This document shows positions 1 to 6,014 of a stretch of 11,481 nucleotides of DNA, in pieces (position 1 is the stretch's first letter; every line of letters begins with the position of its first letter). This DNA is from Candidatus Thioglobus sp. Its GTDB lineage: Bacteria; Pseudomonadota; Gammaproteobacteria; PS1; Thioglobaceae. A program made the translations under genes and the position numbers. The notes beneath the pieces were generated by a model, which made no database searches, was not told the origin of the DNA, and saw only the letters and a program-made list of their open reading frames with translations. The stretch covers positions 1-11,481 of the forward strand of contig QOAH01000008.1 in assembly GCA_003978185.1 (NCBI GenBank), given 5' to 3'.

Positions 1-395
1 TTATTGAGTTCCAGAGAGAGAACGAATTGCATCATAAGTTTGCCAATTCTTTATACGAACTGGCTAAAACTTATGCCGAGATTGGTCAAAACGATAAAGC
101 AGAATTATTAATCAACACCATGATTAAGAAATTTCCAGAACATGTGGCTATTTTTAAAGCCAAAGCCTTGTTGAAAACATTGCAGAAAGTGACCATACTC
201 GAGCCAATTGAAGCCGTGGTTATTCCGAAAACTCCAATCTCAGACCCTGTCGTGGTTAAAACTAAAGCTAAAGCTAAAACAACCAGTACGTCGCCAGCAG
301 CAGCTGCTGCTGTTAACATTCCAATAAAGCCAGCAAAGGTATCAGTAGATATACCGACAGTTAAGCCAGTTAAGGCTAAAACCAAAGCTGAGTAA
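1..395 (+). CDS. TPR-type protein with Lys/Ala/Pro-rich tail (3' end only)
   Basis: The reading frame is open to the left edge, so this is the C-terminal part (about 130 residues) of a gene that starts outside the window; the TTG at 27 is only an internal codon. The visible N-terminal half has the helix-turn-helix periodicity of a tetratricopeptide repeat: ANSLYELAKTYAEIGQNDKA followed by a second helix ending in KKFPEH. The last 70 or so residues are low complexity, rich in Lys, Ala, Pro, Val and Thr, with KAKAK and a five-Ala run, and look disordered. It ends 5 bp before the pabB-type gene on the same strand, so the two may be co-transcribed. TPR proteins are protein-protein interaction scaffolds; no specific role can be read from this fragment. 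FimV-like or other envelope TPR proteins are possible but unsupported. Confidence 0.7.
   Translation, partial: IEFQRENELHHKFANSLYELAKTYAEIGQNDKAELLINTMIKKFPEHVAIFKAKALLKTLQKVTILEPIEAVVIPKTPISDPVVVKTKAKAKTTSTSPAAAAAVNIPIKPAKVSVDIPTVKPVKAKTKAE
295..312. repeat. Perfect 18-bp CAG/CTG palindrome in coding sequence
   Basis: Three CAG units are followed directly by three CTG units, giving a perfect loop-free palindrome. In frame, this stretch encodes the poly-alanine part of the TPR protein tail. It may simply be a by-product of the alanine run, but such tracts can slip or form cruciforms. Confidence 0.8.
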
Positions 396-400
396 TTATT

Positions 401-1717
401 GTGAAGGTTTTATCGATTCCTAGTTTTACACTAGATACGTTATGCCAGCTTAATACTAATACTAAGCGCTATCCATTTTTATTAGAAAGTGTTAATCATA
501 ATCAGGCCAATCGTTATTCTATTTTGTTTGCGCACCCAACTGAGAAAATCGTTCTAAATAATTTGGATGAGTTTGATTTTTTATCAACACTAGAGTCAAG
601 TATTGATACGCCTACTATTCAAAGTGATTTGCCTTTTACTGGCGGTTGGTTTGTGTATTTGTCGTACGAGTTGATTGGACAGATTGAGTCTACTTTAAAG
701 AATGATTTGCATTCGGGTGATCAAGCAGTAGCGATTGCCGTCAAGATTCCAACAGCGATTGTGATTGATCATGCTGATGATCAAACTTATTTGTTAGACC
801 AGTTTGGTGATCAGGCGCGTATCGATCAAGTGTTGGCAGACATTGAGCATTTAAATGAGATTGAAGCTATTGCCATCAAGGGTGTGTTGTCTTGGGAAGA
901 AGAGAGTAAGTTTCTCTCAGGTGTAGAGCGTAGTCGTGACTATATTGTAGCTGGTGATGTGTTTCAGGTGAATTTATCACGACAATGGCAGTATCAGCTT
1001 GACACTAAAATTGCACCAGTACAGATCTACCAGGCTTTAAAGCGCTCTAACCCTGCACCATTTTCTGCTTTGGCGCAATTCGAAGGCTTTAGTATTATCT
1101 CTTCTTCGCCTGAGCGCTTGTTTAGCGTAGATGGTGATCAGGTAGAAACTCGACCGATTGCAGGTACACACCCTCGTGGTAGTGGCGAAGAGGACGAGCG
1201 CTTAAAGGCGCAGTTAATCAACCACCCTAAAGAGCAAGCCGAACATATCATGTTGCTAGATTTGGAGCGTAATGACTTGGGTAGGGTGTGTGAGTATGGT
1301 TCAGTGCATGTAAATGAGATTATGACTTTAGAAAGCTATCCTTATGTGCACCACATTGTTTCTAATATTAAGGGTAAGTTAAGGCCAGATATTAATATTA
1401 AAGCCTTGGTACAGGCTTTGTTTCCAGGTGGTACGATTACTGGTTGCCCTAAAATTCGCTGTATGCAGATTATTGCCGAATTAGAGCAAATGCCACGCCA
1501 AGCCTATACAGGGTCGTTGGGTTATATTAGTAGTAACGACAAGATGGATTTTAATATCTTAATTCGCACTATCACCCAGCAAGATAACACACTCACGTTG
1601 CGTGCTGGTGCTGGCATTGTGTTTGATTCAGTAGCTGAGCGCGAGCTTGAAGAAACCCAGCACAAAGCTGAAGGTGTGCTAAAAATCTTTGATCAATCTA
1701 CTAAGGCTGAAACTTAG
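401..1717 (+). CDS. pabB: Aminodeoxychorismate synthase component I-type chorismate enzyme (PabB; TrpE less likely)
   Basis: Chorismate-binding enzyme of the TrpE/PabB family, 438 aa. PabB aminates chorismate to 4-amino-4-deoxychorismate for folate synthesis, using ammonia from a PabA glutaminase. The N-terminal domain has LLES (27-30), the element that binds tryptophan in TrpE. The catalytic C-terminal domain shows GDVFQVNLSRQW (185-196), SSPERL (235-240), PIAGT (252-256), LDLERNDLG (286-294), FPGGTITGCPK (341-351) and RAGAGIVFDS (401-410). FPGG..TGCPK and the short length fit PabB; TrpE usually has FPAGT and is near 500 aa. However, E. coli PabB has PIKGT with a catalytic Lys, and this protein has Ala254 as TrpE does. 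The start is GTG at 401, 5 bp after the TPR gene, with no clear Shine-Dalgarno. The 3' end overlaps nadE tail to tail by 17 bp. The family is certain; PabB over TrpE is probable. Confidence 0.8.
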   Translation: MKVLSIPSFTLDTLCQLNTNTKRYPFLLESVNHNQANRYSILFAHPTEKIVLNNLDEFDFLSTLESSIDTPTIQSDLPFTGGWFVYLSYELIGQIESTLKNDLHSGDQAVAIAVKIPTAIVIDHADDQTYLLDQFGDQARIDQVLADIEHLNEIEAIAIKGVLSWEEESKFLSGVERSRDYIVAGDVFQVNLSRQWQYQLDTKIAPVQIYQALKRSNPAPFSALAQFEGFSIISSSPERLFSVDGDQVETRPIAGTHPRGSGEEDERLKAQLINHPKEQAEHIMLLDLERNDLGRVCEYGSVHVNEIMTLESYPYVHHIVSNIKGKLRPDINIKALVQALFPGGTITGCPKIRCMQIIAELEQMPRQAYTGSLGYISSNDKMDFNILIRTITQQDNTLTLRAGAGIVFDSVAERELEETQHKAEGVLKIFDQSTKAET

Positions 1718-3575
1718 AGGTCATTGGGTAGCGACGCTCTTTACCAAAAGCATTCTGACTGACTTTAGGCCCTGGGGCAGATTGTCGGCGTTTGTATTCA
1801 TTGTTAAGCACCATACGACTGATACGCTTAACCGTATCTGGATTAAAGCCCTGCTGAATAATGTGCTGAATCGATTGTTTGTATTCAACAAACAATTCTA
1901 AAATCGCATCCAATTCCTCATAAGGCGGTAAAGAATCTTGATCTACTTGATTGGGTGCAAGCTCTGCAGAAGGCTCACGATCAATCACACGTCCAGGAAT
2001 AACATAATCAATGGAGTTGCGATAATTAGCTAGACGATAAACCAAAGTTTTAGCAACGTCTTTAAGTGGGGCAAAGCCACCAGACATGTCGCCATACAGG
2101 GTGGCATAACCCACTGCCATTTCAGATTTGTTACCCGTTGTGAGTACAATCTTGCCAGACTTATTAGAGACTGCCATCAGTAGGGTGCCACGAATACGTG
2201 CCTGTAAGTTTTCTTCAGTAGTATCGGATTCAGTGCCTGCAAATAAAGGACCAAGCTGTGTGTTAAAGCTATCCACCATTGAATGAATGTTGATCTCATG
2301 GTAATCAACTCCCATGCTACTAGCTTGAGCCTTAGCATCTTCCAAGCTCATGCTGGAGGTGTATTCGTACGGCATCATAATGGCTTGCACATGCTCAGCG
2401 CCTAGGGCGTCAACGGCAATGGCCAGCGTCAGTGCCGAATCAATACCACCAGATAGGCCAATAATGGCACCGTTAAACACACCATTTTTTTCAATGTAGT
2501 CTTTGGTTGATAACACCAAAGCATCATAAATAGTTTTTTCAATTGACTCGTTAGTGTTTTGCAGGATGGGCTGATCTAGGGAGTGAGTTAAGACTTGAAA
2601 GAAGGGTAGTTGGTGTGTGATTGTGCCGCTAGCATCCATAACAAAGGATCCACCATCAAATACCAGCTCGTCTTGCCCTCCAATAGCATTGACATAAATG
2701 AGATTGATATTGTTTTCCAGCACTCTTTGTCGCATAGTTTCAATCCTTTGTTGATGCTTGCCTAGTTGAAAGGGTGAGGCGTTAAGGCTAATAATGGTTT
2801 GCGCACCATGACTAACTGCAGCGCTAATGGGTGCAATTTCCCATGCGTCTTCACAAATCACCACACCAATTTTGCTTTGTTGGCATTCGAACACGAACGA
2901 ATCTGTACCGGGCTCAAAATAACGTCTTTCATCGAACACGCCGTAATTAGGCAAGCATTGTTTGTGATAAGTGCTTACACGGCCTTGACGTATTAAGTAA
3001 GCGCTGTTGTATAAATGATGATCAATGCGTGCAGGTGCACCAAATAAAACACTGATGCCTTCAGGTAGCTGGGTACGCATGTGCTCAATGGTAGATTCGA
3101 TCTGATCAATAAAGCCTTCACGCAGCAATAAGTCTTCTGCTGGGTAACCAATCAGCGCTAATTCTGGAAAAACCAGTAAATGAGTGCCAGATTCATCCGC
3201 GTCATACGCCAGTTTGATGATCGTCTGTGCGTTATTCTTCAAATCACCAACAATAGGGTTAATTTGTGCAATATCAATTTTGATAGGCTCTGAGCTATTT
3301 GAAAGGTTTTCTAGCTGCTCCTGCCAAAATATGGCCTTCAATTTATTGCCCGTGAGTTTTGCGTGCTCAAGTTTGGTGTTAGCTACCACTATGGCAGGAT
3401 TAACACCCAAAATACTGGCAAATTGCCAAGCATGGGTTTCAGACAAGGCTGTTTTTCCTGATTTATATTTGCTTAGATTGGACTGATTAATGTCATATTT
3501 TTGAGCTATCTTATAGTCCGAAAGCCCAGTCTTTTTGCGTACTTTAGCCAGATAGTCTTTAGTTTTGTTTACCAT
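1701..3575 (-). CDS. nadE: Glutamine-dependent NAD+ synthetase with N-terminal HTH domain
   Basis: Converts nicotinic acid adenine dinucleotide, ATP and glutamine to NAD+, the last step of NAD synthesis. The 624 residues fall in three parts. Residues 1-95 resemble a Cro/phage-type helix-turn-helix: GLSDYKIAQKYDINQSNLSK (17-36), then a SETHAWQFASILGVNP segment. Residues 98-330 form the nitrilase-fold glutaminase, with the expected Glu138 (FPEL), Lys205 (YHKQ) and Cys241 (VVICEDAW). Residues 345-624 form the synthetase, with the pyrophosphate loop SGGIDS (375-380), TTGNKSEMAVGY (479-490) and a C-terminal YKRRQSAPG. Ordinary bacterial two-domain NadE is near 540-560 aa and starts about where residue 98 lies here. 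No ATG occurs between residue 1 and Met166; the only in-frame alternatives are TTG/GTG codons (residues 56, 63, 79) without a good ribosome site, so the extension seems genuine. An AAGGAA lies 16 nt before the ATG, which is unusually far. Confidence 0.95.
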   Translation of the reverse strand: MVNKTKDYLAKVRKKTGLSDYKIAQKYDINQSNLSKYKSGKTALSETHAWQFASILGVNPAIVVANTKLEHAKLTGNKLKAIFWQEQLENLSNSSEPIKIDIAQINPIVGDLKNNAQTIIKLAYDADESGTHLLVFPELALIGYPAEDLLLREGFIDQIESTIEHMRTQLPEGISVLFGAPARIDHHLYNSAYLIRQGRVSTYHKQCLPNYGVFDERRYFEPGTDSFVFECQQSKIGVVICEDAWEIAPISAAVSHGAQTIISLNASPFQLGKHQQRIETMRQRVLENNINLIYVNAIGGQDELVFDGGSFVMDASGTITHQLPFFQVLTHSLDQPILQNTNESIEKTIYDALVLSTKDYIEKNGVFNGAIIGLSGGIDSALTLAIAVDALGAEHVQAIMMPYEYTSSMSLEDAKAQASSMGVDYHEINIHSMVDSFNTQLGPLFAGTESDTTEENLQARIRGTLLMAVSNKSGKIVLTTGNKSEMAVGYATLYGDMSGGFAPLKDVAKTLVYRLANYRNSIDYVIPGRVIDREPSAELAPNQVDQDSLPPYEELDAILELFVEYKQSIQHIIQQGFNPDTVKRISRMVLNNEYKRRQSAPGPKVSQNAFGKERRYPMTSKFQP

Positions 3576-3610
3576 GATTTTGTACTTAAAATTCCTTGTA
3601 TTTTTTAACT

Positions 3611-3640
3611 ATTATAGTTATTTTATACCACTAGTGTAAT
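3611..3640 (-). promoter_or_regulatory. Predicted nadE promoter
   Basis: On the minus strand, TATAAT (3616-3611) is preceded by ATTACA (3640-3635) with an 18-bp spacer. Transcription would start near 3604 and give a leader of about 29 nt. The palindromic CACTAGTG falls inside the spacer, the classic position for a repressor operator. Confidence 0.6.
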
Positions 3641-3684
3641 TCATTCATTTTAGTTAAAAAATACCAATAGTGGTAAAAGTACCA
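3626..3684. promoter_or_regulatory. Operator-like TACCA/TGGTA inverted-repeat cluster
   Basis: Three TACCA half-sites and one TGGTA half-site occur in 59 bp. TACCACTAGTGTA (3626-3638) contains the perfect palindrome CACTAGTG. TACCA-ATAG-TGGTA (3662-3675) is a perfect 5-bp inverted repeat with a 4-bp spacer, and its TGGTA arm pairs again with TACCA at 3680-3684 across AAAG. The start positions 3662, 3671 and 3680 are 9 bp apart, and 3626 is 36 bp before 3662. The first element lies between the nadE -35 and -10, the others just upstream. This is what an operator array for a small HTH regulator looks like; the HTH domain of NadE itself is the obvious candidate, but binding is inferred. Confidence 0.5.
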
Positions 3685-3751
3685 TAATTACAATATAAGT
3701 TATTGATTTAACAATAAAATATTAATATTTAATTTTTTTATAAAAAAGCAC

Positions 3752-3780
3752 TTTACAAGCTAAAAAAGTAATGGTATATT
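3752..3780 (+). promoter_or_regulatory. Predicted promoter of the Sel1-repeat gene
   Basis: TTTACA (3752-3757) and TATATT (3775-3780) are separated by 17 bp, a near-consensus sigma-70 promoter. Transcription would start near 3787, leaving about 28 nt before the ATG at 3815, with AGGTGA (3802-3807) as ribosome site. A TGGTA half-site (3772-3776) overlaps the -10 box, so this promoter could share control with nadE. Confidence 0.6.
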
Positions 3781-3814
3781 TCACATAAATCAACAATAAA
3801 CAGGTGAAATTCTT

Positions 3815-4168
3815 ATGAGTCAAATGAACCAACATTTATTAGCAGAATCTGAGTTAAATCTTGAGACCATTGATCTACAACAAAGGGCTTATACGGGCGA
3901 CGCAGAAGCGCAGTATGCATTGGCCAATATTTTTCAAAAAGGTATCCATGTTCAAAAGAACACAAATCATGCTTTTTATTGGTATCAGAGCGCTGCACAT
4001 CAGGGTAATTTGCTAGCACAATACAACGTTTGGTTTGCTTATTTAACAGGTGAGGGGATTCAGGCGAATACGCAACAGGCTAACAAATGGTTTGCTAGGG
4101 CATCTTTAAAGAATTCTCGCTCTACACAATCTATAGTGGCTCAGTTGTTAGACACAACCATACATTAA
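3815..4168 (+). CDS. Small Sel1-repeat protein
   Basis: 117 aa with two Sel1-like repeats (a TPR relative): GDAEAQYALANIFQKGIHVQ with AFYWYQSAAHQ (about 28-67), and GNLLAQYNVWFAYLTGEGIQ with ANKWFARASLK (about 68-103). The Gly-x-Ala-x-Ala-Gln-Tyr and Gly-x-Gly-Ile/Val signatures are clear. There is no signal peptide or membrane segment, so it is probably cytoplasmic. Sel1 proteins act as adaptors for protein partners; no enzymatic function is expected and the partner cannot be read from sequence. It has a good ribosome site (AGGTGA, 7 nt before ATG) and its own promoter. A small membrane protein gene follows after 30 bp and may be its operon mate. It is divergent from nadE across an operator-rich spacer. 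Confidence 0.85.
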   Translation: MSQMNQHLLAESELNLETIDLQQRAYTGDAEAQYALANIFQKGIHVQKNTNHAFYWYQSAAHQGNLLAQYNVWFAYLTGEGIQANTQQANKWFARASLKNSRSTQSIVAQLLDTTIH

Positions 4169-4198
4169 TTTATAATTTAAAAGATAAGGAGTTAAGTC

Positions 4199-4396
4199 AT
4201 GCATACTTTGCAATTGATTAAATCAACATTAACATTGTTTGCATTATTGGTTGCTAGCTCCGCATTAGCATCAATATACAGCTCTTATTCTCCATTAATC
4301 CATCCAAAGCCATTGCTTATCATTACCTCGGTAACAGTCATTCTTGGGGCTTTGTCTTTTTTCCAAAAATACACCTTTATTAATCGTCAGTCTTAA
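4199..4396 (+). CDS. Small two-helix membrane protein, unknown function
   Basis: 65 aa, not recognised. It is supported by a strong Shine-Dalgarno, TAAGGAG (4185-4191), 7 nt before the ATG, and by its tight position behind the Sel1-repeat gene. Residues 5-25 form one hydrophobic helix ending in SSALAS, which could also be a signal peptide; residues 38-55 form a second (LLIITSVTVILGALSFF). The C-terminus is short and polar (FINRQS). Both ends could be on the same side of the inner membrane. Probably co-transcribed with the Sel1 gene. Confidence 0.65.
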   Translation: MHTLQLIKSTLTLFALLVASSALASIYSSYSPLIHPKPLLIITSVTVILGALSFFQKYTFINRQS

Positions 4397-4732
4397 TAGT
4401 AATAGACTTAGGATTCTTCTTAACTTGACGTAGTCAAGATCACCTCTTCCAATAATTTTGTAACAATGACTTGTTAGGGGTAATTCATACACACCCATTT
4501 AAATTTTTAATACTGCAAAGTATTTGTTATGAGTAATTTACCCTTTGAAGGGTCTATAACGTGGCAAATAGGCGTTAATTTATAGATTAACGTAAACATC
4601 TATCACTACTAGTATCCAGGCTAAAGAAGCAGCTATTTTGTTTAATATTTAATACAATTCATTAAATAATCTTTCAATAAAACAAATGATTTTGTTAAAC
4701 TTTACACATTGTTTGAAATTTATTTATTAGTT
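4397..4732. other. Non-coding spacer with six short perfect hairpins
   Basis: About 330 bp without a convincing gene. It holds six perfect stems: CTTGAC-GTA-GTCAAG (4424-4438), TAACAA-TGAC-TTGTTA (4461-4476), AATACT-GCAA-AGTATT with a GNRA-type loop (4509-4524), ACCCT-TTGA-AGGGT (4540-4553), CGTTAAT-TTATAG-ATTAACG (4573-4592) and AACAAA-TGAT-TTTGTT (4681-4696). None is followed by a clear T-run, so ordinary terminators are unlikely. The second and sixth are related in sequence. It may be a structured leader of the winged-helix gene, a small RNA, or a set of protein-binding sites; the sequence does not decide. Confidence 0.5.
4540..4560 (+). promoter_or_regulatory. ACCCT-N4-AGGGT palindrome next to a -10-like box
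   Basis: A perfect 5-bp inverted repeat with spacer TTGA (4540-4553; 6 bp if the inner T/A pair is counted) is followed after one base by TATAAC (4555-4560). The same ACCCT-N4-AGGGT sequence lies directly before a TATGAT box in front of fadE. It is therefore a candidate operator shared by two promoters, though it could instead act as an RNA hairpin. Confidence 0.4.
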
Positions 4733-5164
4733 ATGGGTTTGTTTAGTAGGAACAAAGATAATGTAAGGGGCGTGGTTAGCAGCGAAACTCAAGATTGGAA
4801 CAAGGATCTTAAGCGTAATACTGCTAGCAAAAATGTTGTTTCACAGCAAGGTTTTGATTTCATAGAAAACATTGGTACAAAAGGTATTTTAAGCACATTA
4901 GAGACTAAGATGGGACTAAGTTTAAATGTTGAAAATATAAGCAGTGACCAAGTTAGAATTTTAAAAAATTGCAATACTGAGAACACTGCTGCCGAGTTAA
5001 TTAAAATTTTAAAAAGAACCAATAAAACAAAATTTAAGCAAATAATTTTAGACCCTCTAATCAATTGTGGTTTTTTTGAGCTAACTGTTCCAGATAAACC
5101 AAAAAGTCCAAAACAAAAATATCGCTTTACTGGGAAGTTTGTCCATAAAAAAGTTAGGACTTAG
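4733..5164 (+). CDS. Orphan winged-helix protein, Fic/AlbA_2-type C-terminus
   Basis: 143 aa from the ATG at 4733 (MGLFSRNK); an in-frame TTG at 4709 would add eight residues. Neither start has a ribosome site. The N-terminal half is polar and unrecognised. The last 65 or so residues (from SSDQVRILKNC to the end) look like the winged-helix domain found at the C-terminus of Fic proteins and AlbA_2-type putative ATP-binding proteins: a helix pair, then ILDPLINCGFFELTVP and DKPKSPKQKYRFTG, where the D-K-P-x-S-x-x-Q-K-Y wing is the diagnostic part. No Fic motif or ATPase domain is present, so it is either a small stand-alone DNA-binding protein or the remnant of a larger gene. The gene is AT-rich and lies between a hairpin-rich spacer and a terminator, as an isolated unit. 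Confidence 0.65.
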   Translation: MGLFSRNKDNVRGVVSSETQDWNKDLKRNTASKNVVSQQGFDFIENIGTKGILSTLETKMGLSLNVENISSDQVRILKNCNTENTAAELIKILKRTNKTKFKQIILDPLINCGFFELTVPDKPKSPKQKYRFTGKFVHKKVRT

Positions 5165-5168
5165 CAGG

Positions 5169-5205
5169 AATCATTAAAAAATAGGTTTTTTTAATGATTT
5201 TCTTT
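5169..5205 (+). terminator. Terminator-like 13-bp inverted repeat
   Basis: A perfect 13-bp stem: the left arm AATCATTAAAAAA (5169-5181), loop TAGGT, and the right arm TTTTTTAATGATT (5187-5199), followed by TTCTTT. It begins 5 bp after the winged-helix stop codon. The stem is very AT-rich, so it is weak thermodynamically, but position and symmetry fit a terminator that could work in either direction. Confidence 0.65.
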
Positions 5206-5296
5206 AAATTTTCGATTTAAGGCGCTTTTTAATTAAAATAATACCAAGTGTAGAGTCTTATCATAATCGTCTAAAAATAAAATCTATTTAAAAAAA

Positions 5297-5329
5297 TACA
5301 TAAGTCATTGATTTTTAATGTTTTATGTA
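5297..5329. repeat. Interrupted inverted repeat upstream of the ygiM-like gene
   Basis: TACATAA (5297-5303) pairs with TTATGTA (5323-5329), and inside it CATT (5306-5309) pairs with AATG (5317-5320), separated by a symmetric 2x2 internal loop and closed by a 7-nt loop. An AAAATTTTT run follows at once. It may be a second terminator or a regulatory site about 45 bp before the TATACT box of the next gene. Confidence 0.4.
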
Positions 5330-5402
5330 AAATTTTTCACTATTTTTAGGTTTTTTCACTTATTTTTGCTTATACTGTCAGTAAATTCTACTTATTTTGA
5401 TT

Positions 5403-6005
5403 ATGAAAAAATATAGCTTGTTATTATTATTCGTCTTTTTATCTTCTATTGTATTCTCAGCATCGAATATGTACGTTGCTCAAGATTCGGTTGCATTACG
5501 ATCTGACAAGCTCGTTAGTGATACCAATACAATTAAAAACCTGTCAAAAGATACGCAGTTAACGTTAATAAGTATGCATTATTCTGGCTGGTCTAAAGTC
5601 TCTATAGATGATTTAACGGGCTGGATTTTATCTGACCAATTAACAAAAAAAGCACCTGAATCTTTAATTATAAACAAGGTAAATACTGACACCAATAAAA
5701 TTAAATCATTGGAACAAGTGTTACTTAGACTGAAAAATGAAAATAATAATTTAATAGCTAAAATCATTGATATGAAAGCAATTAGTGATAAACAAATAAC
5801 ATCAGATTTGAACAAAGTCAAGGCTGATGTCTCTCAAGAAAATATTGATTCACAATCTATAAAAAACACCCTCCCACTATCGGATAGTAATGCATTATTA
5901 CTTCTTGTTGTGGGGTTAGTTCTTGGCCTTATTATTAGCTTTATTTTTTCACGTATTTTACGACGTAGAAATAACAAACTTAATATTGTTAGTCGTTCGT
6001 ATTAG
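5403..6005 (+). CDS. ygiM: YgiM-like SH3 domain membrane protein
   Basis: 200 aa from ATG 5403; a TTG two codons upstream is in frame but less likely. The order of parts matches E. coli YgiM (about 206 aa): signal-type N-terminus KKYSLLLLFVFLSSIVFSA (2-20), a bacterial SH3 domain (about 23-80, with YVAQDSVALRSD and GWSKVSIDDLTGWILSDQL), a coiled-coil-prone region (about 95-145, SLEQVLLRLKNENNNLIAKI), a membrane helix (about 164-182, ALLLLVVGLVLGLIISFIF) and a basic tail SRILRRRNNK. The SH3 and coiled coil should face the periplasm. Bacterial SH3 domains often bind peptidoglycan or peptides; the exact role of YgiM is not settled. No Shine-Dalgarno is evident; a TATACT box lies at 5371-5376 without a good -35. 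It heads a three-gene run with thioredoxin and hemH. Confidence 0.85.
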   Translation: MKKYSLLLLFVFLSSIVFSASNMYVAQDSVALRSDKLVSDTNTIKNLSKDTQLTLISMHYSGWSKVSIDDLTGWILSDQLTKKAPESLIINKVNTDTNKIKSLEQVLLRLKNENNNLIAKIIDMKAISDKQITSDLNKVKADVSQENIDSQSIKNTLPLSDSNALLLLVVGLVLGLIISFIFSRILRRRNNKLNIVSRSY

Positions 6006-6014
6006 ATTTTCAAT

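Noticed and set aside
86..385. Minus-strand hydrophobic open frame opposite the TPR tail
   Set aside because: Its alanine and valine richness mirrors the Lys/Ala repeat codons on the other strand; the plus frame continues a TPR protein.
1689..1901. Plus-strand open frame overlapping the pabB end and the nadE C-terminus
   Set aside because: It is antisense to conserved NadE motifs and has no recognisable features.
4295..4498. Minus-strand open frame of 67 codons over the small membrane gene and the spacer
   Set aside because: No ribosome site, it overlaps the better-supported plus-strand gene, and it runs through two of the hairpins.
5242..5252. TACCAAGTGTA, similar to the nadE promoter element TACCACTAGTGTA
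   Set aside because: The two half-sites are 2 bp closer, there is no neighbouring TGGTA, and it is about 130 bp from the nearest -10 box; probably chance.
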